Below are positions 33,155-42,943 of a stretch of DNA of 64,000 nt, piece after piece. The translations under genes and the position numbers were made by a program. The stretch comes from a marine gamma proteobacterium HTCC2143. GTDB taxonomy: Bacteria; Pseudomonadota; Gammaproteobacteria; Pseudomonadales; Dasaniaceae. The stretch's first letter is position 1; every line of letters starts with the position of its first letter. Under the pieces are notes generated by a model that saw only the letters and a program-made list of their open reading frames with translations, was not told where the DNA came from and did no database searches. The DNA lies in contig AAVT01000002.1 of the NCBI GenBank assembly GCA_000169075.1, positions 397,957 to 461,956 of the forward strand, given 5' to 3'.

Positions 33155-33754
33155 ATGGCCAAAATCATCCTGCTTAACAAGCCTTTTAACGTGTTATCTC
33201 AGTTCACTGACAGTGAAGGTCGCGCAACGCTTGCAGACTTTGTTACCGAGAAAAAACTTTATCCCGCTGGACGTCTCGATTACGACTCAGAGGGTTTGCT
33301 GCTATTAACTGACAACGGTACGGTTCAGCATCGGATTAGTCACCCGCGGACGAAGATGCCTAAAACTTATTGGGTGCAAGTCGAAGGGGCTCCAACGGAG
33401 CAGGACATAGAGCCACTGAGGGTCGGCGCCATTTTAAAGGATGGTCCTTGCCTGCCCGCTATGGTGGAGTTAATACCTGAACCCAATATTTGGAAGCGAG
33501 AACCGCCGATCCGAGCCCGAAAAGCGATCCCAACGACTTGGCTACAACTGGTCATCACGGAGGGACGTAATCGACAAGTCAGGCGAATGACTGCGTCATT
33601 GGGCTTTCCGACGCTGAGGCTGATCCGGGTCAAAATAGGCGAATGGTCAATTGACACGTTAAAGCCCGGAGAGACTCGGCAGATCACTGTGGCAACGCCA
33701 CCCATCAAATCGACGCGGCCTAAGCATTCAAATCGAAGCTATAGAAGGCTATAA
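33155..33754 (+). CDS. rluE: 23S rRNA pseudouridine synthase RluE-type
   Basis: 199-residue pseudouridine synthase of the RsuA/RluB/E/F group lacking the S4 domain, as expected for RluE (pseudouridine 2457 of 23S rRNA in E. coli). It starts directly with ILLNKPFNVLSQFTD; the catalytic Asp is in PAGRLDYDSEGLLLLTDNG near residues 46-60, and the KTYWVQVEG and GRNRQVRRMTASLGFPTLRLIRVKIG segments complete the fold. The C-terminal tail is basic. It is divergent from idh and is followed by a Nudix gene. Confidence 0.93.
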   Translation: MAKIILLNKPFNVLSQFTDSEGRATLADFVTEKKLYPAGRLDYDSEGLLLLTDNGTVQHRISHPRTKMPKTYWVQVEGAPTEQDIEPLRVGAILKDGPCLPAMVELIPEPNIWKREPPIRARKAIPTTWLQLVITEGRNRQVRRMTASLGFPTLRLIRVKIGEWSIDTLKPGETRQITVATPPIKSTRPKHSNRSYRRL

Positions 33755-33788
33755 TTCTCAACTTTTGGCACTGGTAATGGAAGATCAT

Positions 33789-34229
33789 ATGGAATGGGTA
33801 CCCCACGTCACTGTGGCGACGGTTGTAGAGCGAAACGGCAAGTATCTTTTAGTGGAAGAGCTGTCGAACGGCAAATTGGTGTTTAACCAGCCTGCGGGCC
33901 ATCTTGACGCCAATGAATCTCTCTCAGAAGCTGCTGTTCGCGAGACGGTTGAAGAAACAGGATGGAAAGTGCAGATAGATGGTATCGTTGGTATTGCTTT
34001 GTATAAGTCGCCTCACAATCAAGTGACTTACCATAGAACAACCTTTTTTGGATCAGCTATCTCTCACGACCCGGAGCGCCAGCTTGATGACGGCATAAGC
34101 CGAGCCATATGGATGAGTTATGACGAAATGCAGCTAGCAGCTGCTAAGATGCGCTCTCATCTTGTTCTAAAAGCCGTAGAGCAATATCGCAACGGACACC
34201 GCTACCCTATTGACGTCATCTATGAGTAA
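33789..34229 (+). CDS. nudJ: Nudix hydrolase NudJ-type
   Basis: 146-residue Nudix hydrolase. The Nudix box fits GX5EX7[32 protein letters not shown]. The N-terminus [23 protein letters not shown] matches the NudJ/YmfB group (thiamine pyrophosphate and nucleoside diphosphate phosphatase in E. coli), which also sits next to mnmA there. The frame is open from a TTG at 33765 with another ATG at 33777, but ATG 33789 has GGAAG before it and aligns with family starts. It precedes mnmA by 8 bases, so the two are probably cotranscribed. Confidence 0.92.
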   Translation: MEWVPHVTVATVVERNGKYLLVEELSNGKLVFNQPAGHLDANESLSEAAVRETVEETGWKVQIDGIVGIALYKSPHNQVTYHRTTFFGSAISHDPERQLDDGISRAIWMSYDEMQLAAAKMRSHLVLKAVEQYRNGHRYPIDVIYE

Positions 34230-34237
34230 AACATCCC

Positions 34238-35356
34238 GTGAATAATATAGCGGCGACAAAGCCGAGTGATCAAAAAGTCATCGTCGGTATGTCGGGAGGC
34301 GTCGACTCATCGGTATCTGCACTGCTACTGCAGCAGCAGGGATATCAGGTGGAAGGCTTGTTCATGAAAAACTGGGACGAGGATGATGGGTCCGAGTACT
34401 GTACCGCTAAAGATGATCTAGCGGACGCTCAGGCTGTTTGTGACCAACTGAAAATAACGTTACACACCGCCAATTTTGCGGCGGAATATTGGGATAACGT
34501 GTTCGAACACTTTTTAGCAGAATACAAAGCCGGAAGAACGCCCAATCCTGATGTTTTGTGTAACCGGGAAATAAAGTTCAAAGCCTTTCTCGATTACGCT
34601 CTAGTACTAGGCGCTGATTATATCGCGACCGGGCATTATGTACGCAAACATCAGATGGGGGACCGCGCCCAATTGATTAAAGGTCGCGATAATAATAAAG
34701 ACCAAAGTTATTTTCTTCACGCGGTCAGTGGTACTGAAATTGCTAAAACGCTGTTTCCCGTCGGTGATTTAGAAAAACCCGACGTGCGGGCTATTGCTGA
34801 GAAATATTCCCTGACTACCCATAATAAGAAAGACAGCACGGGTATCTGTTTTATTGGTGAGCGGCGTTTTAAGGATTTTTTACAGCAATACTTACCGGCA
34901 CAGCCTGGGATGATTGAAGACACAGACGGAAGTATTATGGGAGGGCACAGTGGTTTAATGTACCACACTATTGGTCAGCGACAGGGCCTCGGTATCGGCG
35001 GCGTGAGTGGTGCCGGCGATGCGCCTTGGTACGTTGTCGACAAAGATCTCAAGCGCAATGTCCTTATTATTGCTCAGGGGAGCCAGCATCACCGGCTTTT
35101 TAAACAAGGGCTTTTTGTCAGTGAAATTCATTGGATCAATAACGATGGCATAACCCTACCCCATCGCTGTAAAGCAAAAATACGGTACCGACAGGTCGAT
35201 CAAAACTGTGAAATTCGTAAACTTAGTGTTGGCTATGAAATTGTTTTTGATTTGCCGCAGCGAGCAATTACACCAGGGCAGTCGGTGGTATTCTACGATA
35301 ATGAAATATGCCTTGGCGGCGGTGTTATCGAAGCCGCCTTTAACGCCAACGAATAG
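34238..35356 (+). CDS. mnmA: tRNA-specific 2-thiouridylase MnmA
   Basis: 372-residue enzyme that installs 2-thiouridine at the wobble position of tRNA for Lys, Glu and Gln, taking sulfur from TusE. The ATP-binding PP-loop is [13 protein letters not shown] near residues 17-29; one catalytic Cys is in [12 protein letters not shown] near 110 and the persulfide Cys in [13 protein letters not shown] near 205. It starts with GTG. Length matches E. coli MnmA (368). Neighbours nudJ, hflD and purB repeat the usual gammaproteobacterial operon order. Confidence 0.96.
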   Translation: MNNIAATKPSDQKVIVGMSGGVDSSVSALLLQQQGYQVEGLFMKNWDEDDGSEYCTAKDDLADAQAVCDQLKITLHTANFAAEYWDNVFEHFLAEYKAGRTPNPDVLCNREIKFKAFLDYALVLGADYIATGHYVRKHQMGDRAQLIKGRDNNKDQSYFLHAVSGTEIAKTLFPVGDLEKPDVRAIAEKYSLTTHNKKDSTGICFIGERRFKDFLQQYLPAQPGMIEDTDGSIMGGHSGLMYHTIGQRQGLGIGGVSGAGDAPWYVVDKDLKRNVLIIAQGSQHHRLFKQGLFVSEIHWINNDGITLPHRCKAKIRYRQVDQNCEIRKLSVGYEIVFDLPQRAITPGQSVVFYDNEICLGGGVIEAAFNANE

Positions 35357-35386
35357 CGATTTACCGTCTACCAATAGGATCTTTTC

Positions 35387-36013
35387 TTGACGACAAACTC
35401 TATACGATCACAGACGATTGCACTTGCAGGACTACTTCAAAGTGTCTGCCTCGTCGATCAAATCGCACGCACTGGCGAATATGCTCCAGAGAGCTTTAAC
35501 CCTTTAATAAATAGTTTGTTTGAATTTGACGCAGCATCTGCAGAAGACGTTTTTGGCGGTCTCCATGGTGTGAAGCAGGGGCTGACCGTGATTAACGATT
35601 TATTCGGCGGTGATAGTGAAGGTCACAATAAGGCTGTGATTCGCTATGCTCTGGGTTTGCTTATTTTGGAAAAGAAATTATCCCGTGACCAAAAGATAAT
35701 GGCCACAATCCATTCACGTCTCGAGCACACATCATTAAAAGTCGAACATTTCACCAGTAATGTCGGCTCTACCGCCTCAAGTATAGCGGCTATTTATCAG
35801 GATACTGTCAGTACGTTTAAATATCGAATTCAGATAAATGGCAGTATGCAGCAGCTACAAAACTCCGCCAACGCTGACAATATAAGAGCACTTTTACTCG
35901 CCGGCATTAGAAGTACAGTAATGTGGCGGCAAATGGGCGGTCGTCGCTGGCAGTTAGTGCTTCGACATCGTGCGATTTTGTCGATGGCGAGGGATTTATT
36001 ACAGGACCTATGA
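35387..36013 (+). CDS. hflD: High frequency lysogenization protein HflD
   Basis: 208-residue helical protein of the HflD/YcfC family, peripheral to the inner membrane; in E. coli it binds lambda CII, while its native role is unsettled. Family features are ALAGLLQSVCLVDQIARTG at residues 11-29, FGGLHGVKQGL near 61 and the C-terminal IRSTVMWRQMGGRRWQL. The only plausible start is the TTG at 35387, with AGGA upstream; no in-frame ATG occurs in the first 100 codons. It lies between mnmA and purB, as in E. coli. Confidence 0.93.
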   Translation: MTTNSIRSQTIALAGLLQSVCLVDQIARTGEYAPESFNPLINSLFEFDAASAEDVFGGLHGVKQGLTVINDLFGGDSEGHNKAVIRYALGLLILEKKLSRDQKIMATIHSRLEHTSLKVEHFTSNVGSTASSIAAIYQDTVSTFKYRIQINGSMQQLQNSANADNIRALLLAGIRSTVMWRQMGGRRWQLVLRHRAILSMARDLLQDL

Positions 36014-36177
36014 ACAATTTAATGTGATTTGCTAGACATCAATCGATCTGTTGTCGATGCTGTAGGCAACTGAATTAGATCAGTAAATCATGTATCATTG
36101 TCCGCCTTATTTCTTCTACTTGCTGTAGTGGCTTCACCTCTAGGTGTTAGCGAGCAAACCTACCAAAAACAAACTGA

Positions 36178-37551
<1,374 letters not shown>

Positions 37552-37636
37552 GGGATAACTAAGCCTGCCTATGGTGCTATGTGACGAGATCGAAAGGCGG
37601 GCAATGTTTGTTAAACTACAATGAGACGAGGATCAC

Positions 37637-38812
37637 ATGGCGATTCACAACTTAGATATCGCGGATTTTTTAGCGAATACTTGGCAAACAAAACCGCGCC
37701 TCATCCGCAACGCATTCCCTAATTTCATCAACCCCATGAGTCCCGAAGATCTCGCGGGACTTGCTTGTGAAGCTGAAATAGAATCTCGACTGATTACTGA
37801 GGCTAATGGTAAATGGCAAACCTCCCATGGGCCTATTGCTGAAACTACGTTCAATAACCTGTCGGATTCAAATTGGACACTGCTCGTTCAGGCCGTTGAC
37901 CATTGGGTACCGGAAGTGGCGGATCTGCTCGACAACTTTCGGTTTATCCCCAGCTGGCGGATCGATGATGTGATGGTCAGCTATGCGACCCGGGGCGGTA
38001 GCGTTGGGCCTCACTACGACAATTACGATGTTTTTCTTGTTCAAGGAGCCGGGCAGCGGCGTTGGCAAGTTGGTGGGCCGTGCTCGGCTGCAAACTCTTT
38101 ACAGAATAATCCCGAACTTCGCCTACTCGCTGATTTTGTCGCCGAAGAGGAATGGGTATTGGAAGCCGGCGATATGCTGTATATCCCTCCCGGCATCAGT
38201 CATTGGGGTACTGCCATGGACAATGACTGCATGACCTACTCTATCGGATTTCGTGCCCCAAGCCATAGTGAAATGTTGTCCGATTTTTGTGATGATACTC
38301 TAGCCGGCCTCACTGAAGAGTTACGCTATGCGGACCCTGGTTTGCAGGAGCAAGGTCATAGCGGTGAAATAATGCCTGCGGCAATAAGTAACGCGCAGCG
38401 CATACTGCAAAATTACGTCAACGACGAACAGCGTCTCACCGAATGGTTTGGTCGCTATGTAACACAGCAAAAATACCCAGCCGAGACTGCTGATAACACT
38501 GATGAAAAGTTTCAGCAAGGTGACCTTGTTCAGTTACTAAAAGACGACGGGGTCATACTGCGTGACCCTACAGTGCGAATAGCTTTTATCGACGCTGAAA
38601 GTCCCAGCAACTCCCTGTTGTTTTTTGTTAATGGCGTTTGCTTTGAAAGTGTCGGTGATAGTTGCATCGCCTTATCTAAATTACTGGCAGATAACACCCG
38701 CATATGCTCGGGGCAGATCATGCCTTGGCTGGGAGACACTGAGTCGGTCCAATTGCTACTGAGATTAGTCAATCAGGGAGTTTTATATTTTGATGAAGAA
38801 ATTGACTATTGA
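37637..38812 (+). CDS. roxA: Ribosomal oxygenase RoxA/YcfD (L16 arginine hydroxylase)
   Basis: 391-residue JmjC-type 2-oxoglutarate and Fe(II) dioxygenase. In E. coli the homologue hydroxylates an arginine of ribosomal protein L16 (uL16). The metal triad is His126 and Asp128 in VGPHYDNYDVF and His189 in PPGISHWG; GQRRWQVG near 139-146 follows the family pattern. A C-terminal winged-helix region (about 280-391) closes the protein. The gene lies downstream of purB and overlaps the next gene by 20 bases. Confidence 0.94.
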   Translation: MAIHNLDIADFLANTWQTKPRLIRNAFPNFINPMSPEDLAGLACEAEIESRLITEANGKWQTSHGPIAETTFNNLSDSNWTLLVQAVDHWVPEVADLLDNFRFIPSWRIDDVMVSYATRGGSVGPHYDNYDVFLVQGAGQRRWQVGGPCSAANSLQNNPELRLLADFVAEEEWVLEAGDMLYIPPGISHWGTAMDNDCMTYSIGFRAPSHSEMLSDFCDDTLAGLTEELRYADPGLQEQGHSGEIMPAAISNAQRILQNYVNDEQRLTEWFGRYVTQQKYPAETADNTDEKFQQGDLVQLLKDDGVILRDPTVRIAFIDAESPSNSLLFFVNGVCFESVGDSCIALSKLLADNTRICSGQIMPWLGDTESVQLLLRLVNQGVLYFDEEIDY

Positions 38813-39707
38813 ACTCACTGACTGGGATACGTCTAGTCACCAGCTAACAGCTGTTCGCAGCAATGTTTTTGTTGAAGAGCAAAATGTACCTGCTGACATA
38901 GAACTTGATGAGTTTGATGCAGCCGCTGTACATTGGCTCGCCTACTCCGGAGATATACCCGTAGGCACTTGTCGTATGCTCGCTGATGGACACATTGGTC
39001 GCCTAGCCGTGCTTAAAGACTATCGTCGTCTCGATATCGGCAAAAAATTATTGTTAGCCGCAATAGATGCGGCCCGCAGCAAAGGCCTCTTTGATGTTTA
39101 TTTGAATGCGCAACTTCATGCCACTGGGTTTTATGAGGGCTTTGGTTTTACCGTCTACGGTGAAGAGTTTATGGATGCAGGCATACCACACTTGCCGATG
39201 CGACTGCAGTTAGAAAAACAGCGTCTTCTCGGAAAACATGGCGGTGATTTTTTCATCGAAGATTTTTCTCAGCATGCACTGGATCTCGTGCAACAGACTA
39301 CCCAGCAACTGCACATATTATCGCTGGATCTCGCTCCTAATACCTTTGGTACTAAACGGATGATTGATAGCTTGTCAGCTCTCGCCAGAAGGAATCGCTA
39401 CACCGAAATACGATTGCTCATTATTGATACATCAAAAATGATCAATGTATCTAGCCCCCTATTGACGCTTCAGCGACGGCTGAGTAGTTCGATAGCGCTT
39501 CGGACAATTGGAAGTTCTAGTCAGGAAATCACCGATAACTTGATCATCGCAGACGGATCGGGGTTAATCGTACAGTCAATCAAAGAACCCGGAAAAGCAT
39601 GGGGGAATTTTAACAACAAACCAGTGGCAAAAAATTATTTATCACAATTTGAGGTGCTGTGGCGGAACTCCAAAGAAGATCCCAACCTGCGAGCGTTGTC
39701 TATTTAG
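38793..39707 (+). CDS. GNAT acetyltransferase with C-terminal extra domain
   Basis: 304-residue two-part protein. Residues 1-145 are a GNAT acetyltransferase of the ElaA/YjcF type: VFVEEQNVPADIELDEFD near 25-42, VGTCRMLADGHIGRLAVLKDYRRLDIGKKLL with the acetyl-CoA loop near 54-85, and HATGFYEGFGF near 108. Residues 150-304 form a second domain of unknown function, predicted to be alpha/beta, with SLDLAPNTFGTKRMIDSLSALARR and IRLLIIDTSKMINVSSPLL; similar fusions occur beside purB in Pseudomonas. ATG 38793 is used. The overlap with roxA suggests coupled expression, but acetylation of a ribosomal target is only a guess. Confidence 0.88.
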   Translation: MKKLTIELTDWDTSSHQLTAVRSNVFVEEQNVPADIELDEFDAAAVHWLAYSGDIPVGTCRMLADGHIGRLAVLKDYRRLDIGKKLLLAAIDAARSKGLFDVYLNAQLHATGFYEGFGFTVYGEEFMDAGIPHLPMRLQLEKQRLLGKHGGDFFIEDFSQHALDLVQQTTQQLHILSLDLAPNTFGTKRMIDSLSALARRNRYTEIRLLIIDTSKMINVSSPLLTLQRRLSSSIALRTIGSSSQEITDNLIIADGSGLIVQSIKEPGKAWGNFNNKPVAKNYLSQFEVLWRNSKEDPNLRALSI

Positions 39708-39730
39708 TGGGTTGGACCGTTCGAGGCTAA

Positions 39731-40045
39731 CTAGAAGATTAAACCAACCTCTCGTTGCTGATAAACAATCTCATAGCTTTTCAATGCTCTGCAGGGAGCA
39801 TCGTTGATAGAAGTAGGATTTCCGGTATGTAGATCAAATTGATAACCGTGCAAAGAACATCGTAGATCGCTGCCAATGATATCGGCCGCAAGCAGCGAGT
39901 GTCCTAAGTGAGGGCAATGGCTTTCTACCAAATATAATTCTTGTGCTATTTGCATTAACATAAGGCGGTGCTGATCAATTTTGAACAGTTTTCGATAACC
40001 ATCATGCAGATTAATTAGTTTTTCCAATGAGTAAAACCGCATCAT
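39731..40045 (-). CDS. Small Rieske [2Fe-2S] protein
   Basis: 104-residue stand-alone Rieske domain. The cluster ligands are CPH and CSLH in SHCPHLGHSLLAADIIGSD and RCSLHGYQFDLHTG, spaced as in Rieske ferredoxins. There is no signal peptide or transmembrane helix, so it is a soluble electron carrier or regulatory subunit such as occurs with ring-hydroxylating oxygenases or NirD-like proteins. No oxygenase or reductase gene is adjacent. It is convergent with the GNAT gene and divergent from the patatin gene. Confidence 0.88.
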   Translation of the reverse strand: MMRFYSLEKLINLHDGYRKLFKIDQHRLMLMQIAQELYLVESHCPHLGHSLLAADIIGSDLRCSLHGYQFDLHTGNPTSINDAPCRALKSYEIVYQQREVGLIF

Positions 40046-40171
40046 CCAGCGCCTCTGATCTCGTGGGTACCCGCGCAGGGGAAATTTGTAAAAAGACTGC
40101 TGTGGAAAATAGGCAATAAGCAGGTAAACTGCAAGAATAATTTTACCTTCACAACTGGAAGCGACAGCGGA

Positions 40172-41344
40172 TTGAATCCTTTACCCAATAGAATCAACGC
40201 GAAAACAGCCCTAGTCATGCCCGGTGGCGGTGCTCGTGCAGCCTATCAGGTAGGTGTGTTGAAAGCCCTTGCTGAAATAACTGACGAAGCCCTAGAAACC
40301 CCCTTTCCTATTCTATGTGGTACTTCAGCGGGTGCTCTAAATGCGGTTGCGATTGCCAGTCGCGAGGACAATTTTCAGGATTCTTGTCGCTGGTTAGAGC
40401 AATTATGGTTAAATCTCGAAATTCACGATGTGTACCGAAGCGACTGGAGAGGTATTCTGCGAAACGTTTGGAGGCTGGGGTTATCGTTGTTCAATTCTGG
40501 CATCGCCGTCGGCCGCCCAGTTGCGCTGTTAGATAATATTCCGCTCAAACAATTTTTGCGTGAGAAAATAGATTTTTCAGGCATTGGGCGAAACGTACAA
40601 AATGGAAAGCTTTCTGCAGTTTGTGTAACCGCGATGAATTATTCTGAGCGAGTTTCAGTCAGTTTTTTTCAGGGCGGACCAGACAAAGCCGACTGGCAAC
40701 GCTGGCGCCGACATGGTGTCCCCACCCCTTTGCAGTTACGCCATCTGCTGGCGTCTACGGCTATTCCCACTGTCTTTCCGCCACAACGTATTGGTAGGAA
40801 CTACTATGGCGATGGCGCTTTACGCCAGTTGACCCCTATTAGTCCTGCTTTGCATCTGGGCGCAGATAAAGTGTTGATCATTAGTCCTAGTGGACATAAA
40901 CAGAATTACCAAAAACCCCATGCTCGCGCCCATTCCCCGGCATTTGGACAAGTCATCGGTCACTTGCTTAATAGCGCTTTCGTTGACAGCCTGGAGACAG
41001 ATATAGAGTTACTGGAACAAATGAATCAGTTACTCCGCCTGACCGACAAAGAAATAGTCAATCAGGACGGTCGAAGATTAAAGCCGATTGCGATTCAGGT
41101 AATTTCCCCCTCCGAAGATATCGACTTAATTGCAGACGACTATGTTAGCGACCTACCTAAAAGTATTCGGACGTTCCTAAAAACAAGTGGTGGGAGCGCC
41201 AGCGCCGGTGAAATTAATATTGCGAGCTACCTACTGTTTACACCGAGATTTTGTAAGCGACTGATCGACCTGGGTTATAAAGATGGCCTCGCTCAGCGAG
41301 ACGATATAGAGGCTTTTCTTAAACAACCGCCGGAAAGTGGCTAG
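40172..41344 (+). CDS. Patatin-like phospholipase
   Basis: 390-residue patatin-domain lipid hydrolase. It has the oxyanion loop MPGGGARAAYQVGVLKAL at residues 16-33, the nucleophile elbow GTSAGALNAVAIAS near 48-61, and the dyad Asp in YYGDGALRQLTPI near 210. No signal peptide is visible, so it is cytoplasmic or membrane-associated, closer to the RssA/YchK group than to secreted ExoU. The start appears to be TTG at 40172, since the next ATG (40217) would cut into the oxyanion-loop strand. The gene stands alone; substrate unknown. Confidence 0.9.
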   Translation: MNPLPNRINAKTALVMPGGGARAAYQVGVLKALAEITDEALETPFPILCGTSAGALNAVAIASREDNFQDSCRWLEQLWLNLEIHDVYRSDWRGILRNVWRLGLSLFNSGIAVGRPVALLDNIPLKQFLREKIDFSGIGRNVQNGKLSAVCVTAMNYSERVSVSFFQGGPDKADWQRWRRHGVPTPLQLRHLLASTAIPTVFPPQRIGRNYYGDGALRQLTPISPALHLGADKVLIISPSGHKQNYQKPHARAHSPAFGQVIGHLLNSAFVDSLETDIELLEQMNQLLRLTDKEIVNQDGRRLKPIAIQVISPSEDIDLIADDYVSDLPKSIRTFLKTSGGSASAGEINIASYLLFTPRFCKRLIDLGYKDGLAQRDDIEAFLKQPPESG

Positions 41345-41501
41345 ACTATCATTACAGTTAGTATTGTCACACTTGTAACGGCGACTCGTCTCGATGATGG
41401 GATCCTGAAGATCATCTGATTATTAAGTTTGGGGCAAGCGAGCGGTAGTGATAAACACCTTGGCTGTCGATATCGCTCAATAATTTATTGGCATACATTA
41501 G

Positions 41502-42455
41502 TTATTTTGAGTGCGCTATACATTCGCCAACCGCCATTGATTTGTGAGAGTCATTAAGAACTCTTTTAAATAACACCGGTAAAAGACTCATTGCAGTTCT
41601 CGGTTCGACACAAGCTTCCTCTAGCGCTAACAAATGGTCCTTGTGGTGCTCAATCAAGCATCTTAGACGAGCATGCAAGCCGACAAATAGCATGTTGTGG
41701 GGCGGTAAAATCAGTGCGCTGAATGGAAAGCGGAAAAATTTCTCTAATGACTCCATCCAGTTCTTCAACGGCTTTCCTTCCGGTTCGGCCGCGGATACGC
41801 TTACGTTTGACGTGATTCTGGGTATAATCTGATCACCGGAAAACATAAGATCGAACTCTTCATAATAGAAACATGGGTGTTCGGGGGAATGCCCGCTACC
41901 GATCGCCACCTGCCACCGTCGGTCAGCAATTATTAGCTCTGTGCCCTCGCTAAGGCATATAAATGAGTTGGGAATCGGCTCAACAAATGCAGCATATCCC
42001 TTGAAATGGGCTTTCATATTCTCAAAGTAGCGGTCATCAAAGCCAGCCCCTCGATAATAGGCCTCCATGGCCCATTCCAAGTCTTCAGCCGAGCTTTTTG
42101 CATAAGTCTTTGCAGTATAGTATTCGCCAAAAGTCATATACAGCGGCACTCGGAATTTTTTGCAGATCCACCCCGCCTGGCCGATATGGTCAGGGTGCAT
42201 ATGAGTAATCAGCACGCCTTTTATCGATTTACCTTTCAGTTCATTCTCAAAAATAGTCTGCCAGTGGCTGCATCTTTCCTTGGCTTTGATGCCGGTATCA
42301 ACTATTCACCCACCATCATCCTCCTCGAGCAGATACAGATTGATATGGTCTAATGATATCGGTAGCGGCATGCTAATCCAGTAGACCTCGTCGGCTACTT
42401 GAAACGTTGTACCAACCGCCGGCACACCATCAAACGGATACATTAATTCACTCAT
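41502..42455 (-). pseudogene. MBL-fold metallohydrolase broken by an in-frame TGA
   Basis: Read from ATG 42455 to the stop at 41502 this is one 317-codon MBL-fold hydrolase frame, interrupted at codon 50 by TGA (42306-42308). The interrupted segment reads LYLLEEDDGG-stop-IVDTGIKA; relatives have Trp at this place, and TGG to TGA is a one-base change (T instead of C on the plus strand at 42306). Downstream the fold is intact: LITHMHPDHIG carries HxHxDH, IGSGHSPEHPCFYY the next His, MFSGDQIIPRI the bridging Asp and LPPHNMLF the last His. The distal part alone, from GTG 42215, would lack the first strands of the fold. The gene is either a recent pseudogene or a sequencing error. The intact family resembles lactamase-like hydrolases next to acyl-CoA metabolism genes; the substrate is unknown. 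Confidence 0.85.
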
Positions 42456-42943
42456 TTCTCGCCACCCTGAATATAGTTAGTTGCTGCTGCACTAATCACC
42501 GCACTTGGGAAGTACTTACACGACTCGTAATCACGGTAAATTTGTTCTGCAAAAAGCCCTATAGGGAGTAAAAATTTAACAGCGTGCTAGCTTTGCGGCC
42601 GCCCTCTCATTAATGCAATCGGTGCGGGGCACAATATGCATCGACTTAATCAGGGCTATTGATCAATATGCGAGCGATGCAGCTGATATGCTGGAAGCAA
42701 CCGCAGAGATAGGTACAACTTACTTATGATAACAGCTGTTTTTACATGCAAATCATCATAAAATATCAACAATGTCCGTGCGATACATGTCTTGCGCTTT
42801 TTGTGGCTCCTGAAACTGATATTCGTAACGGTATTTTCGAGGGAGCCTGTGGCTATTGATGAACATTATAATTCTATCCTCACCTTCAAGGGTTTCAAAT
42901 TGAAACGATATGACTTAAAAATTACACATATCGCTGTCTGCCA
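42456..42943. other. Intergenic region upstream of the GGDEF/EAL gene
   Basis: 488 bases without a convincing gene. A 38-codon frame from ATG 42616 to the TGA ending at 42729 reads like protein at its end (IDQYASDAADMLEATAEIGT) but has no ribosome binding site and no family I know, so it may be a gene remnant. The region should hold promoters for both flanking genes. Confidence 0.5.

Noticed and set aside
42200..42215. GTG at 42215 as the true start of an intact MBL-fold gene
   Set aside because: The upstream frame continues with clear family sequence (MPLPISLDHINLYLLE) to an ATG at 42455, interrupted only by the TGA, so the shorter gene would lack the first beta-strands of the fold.
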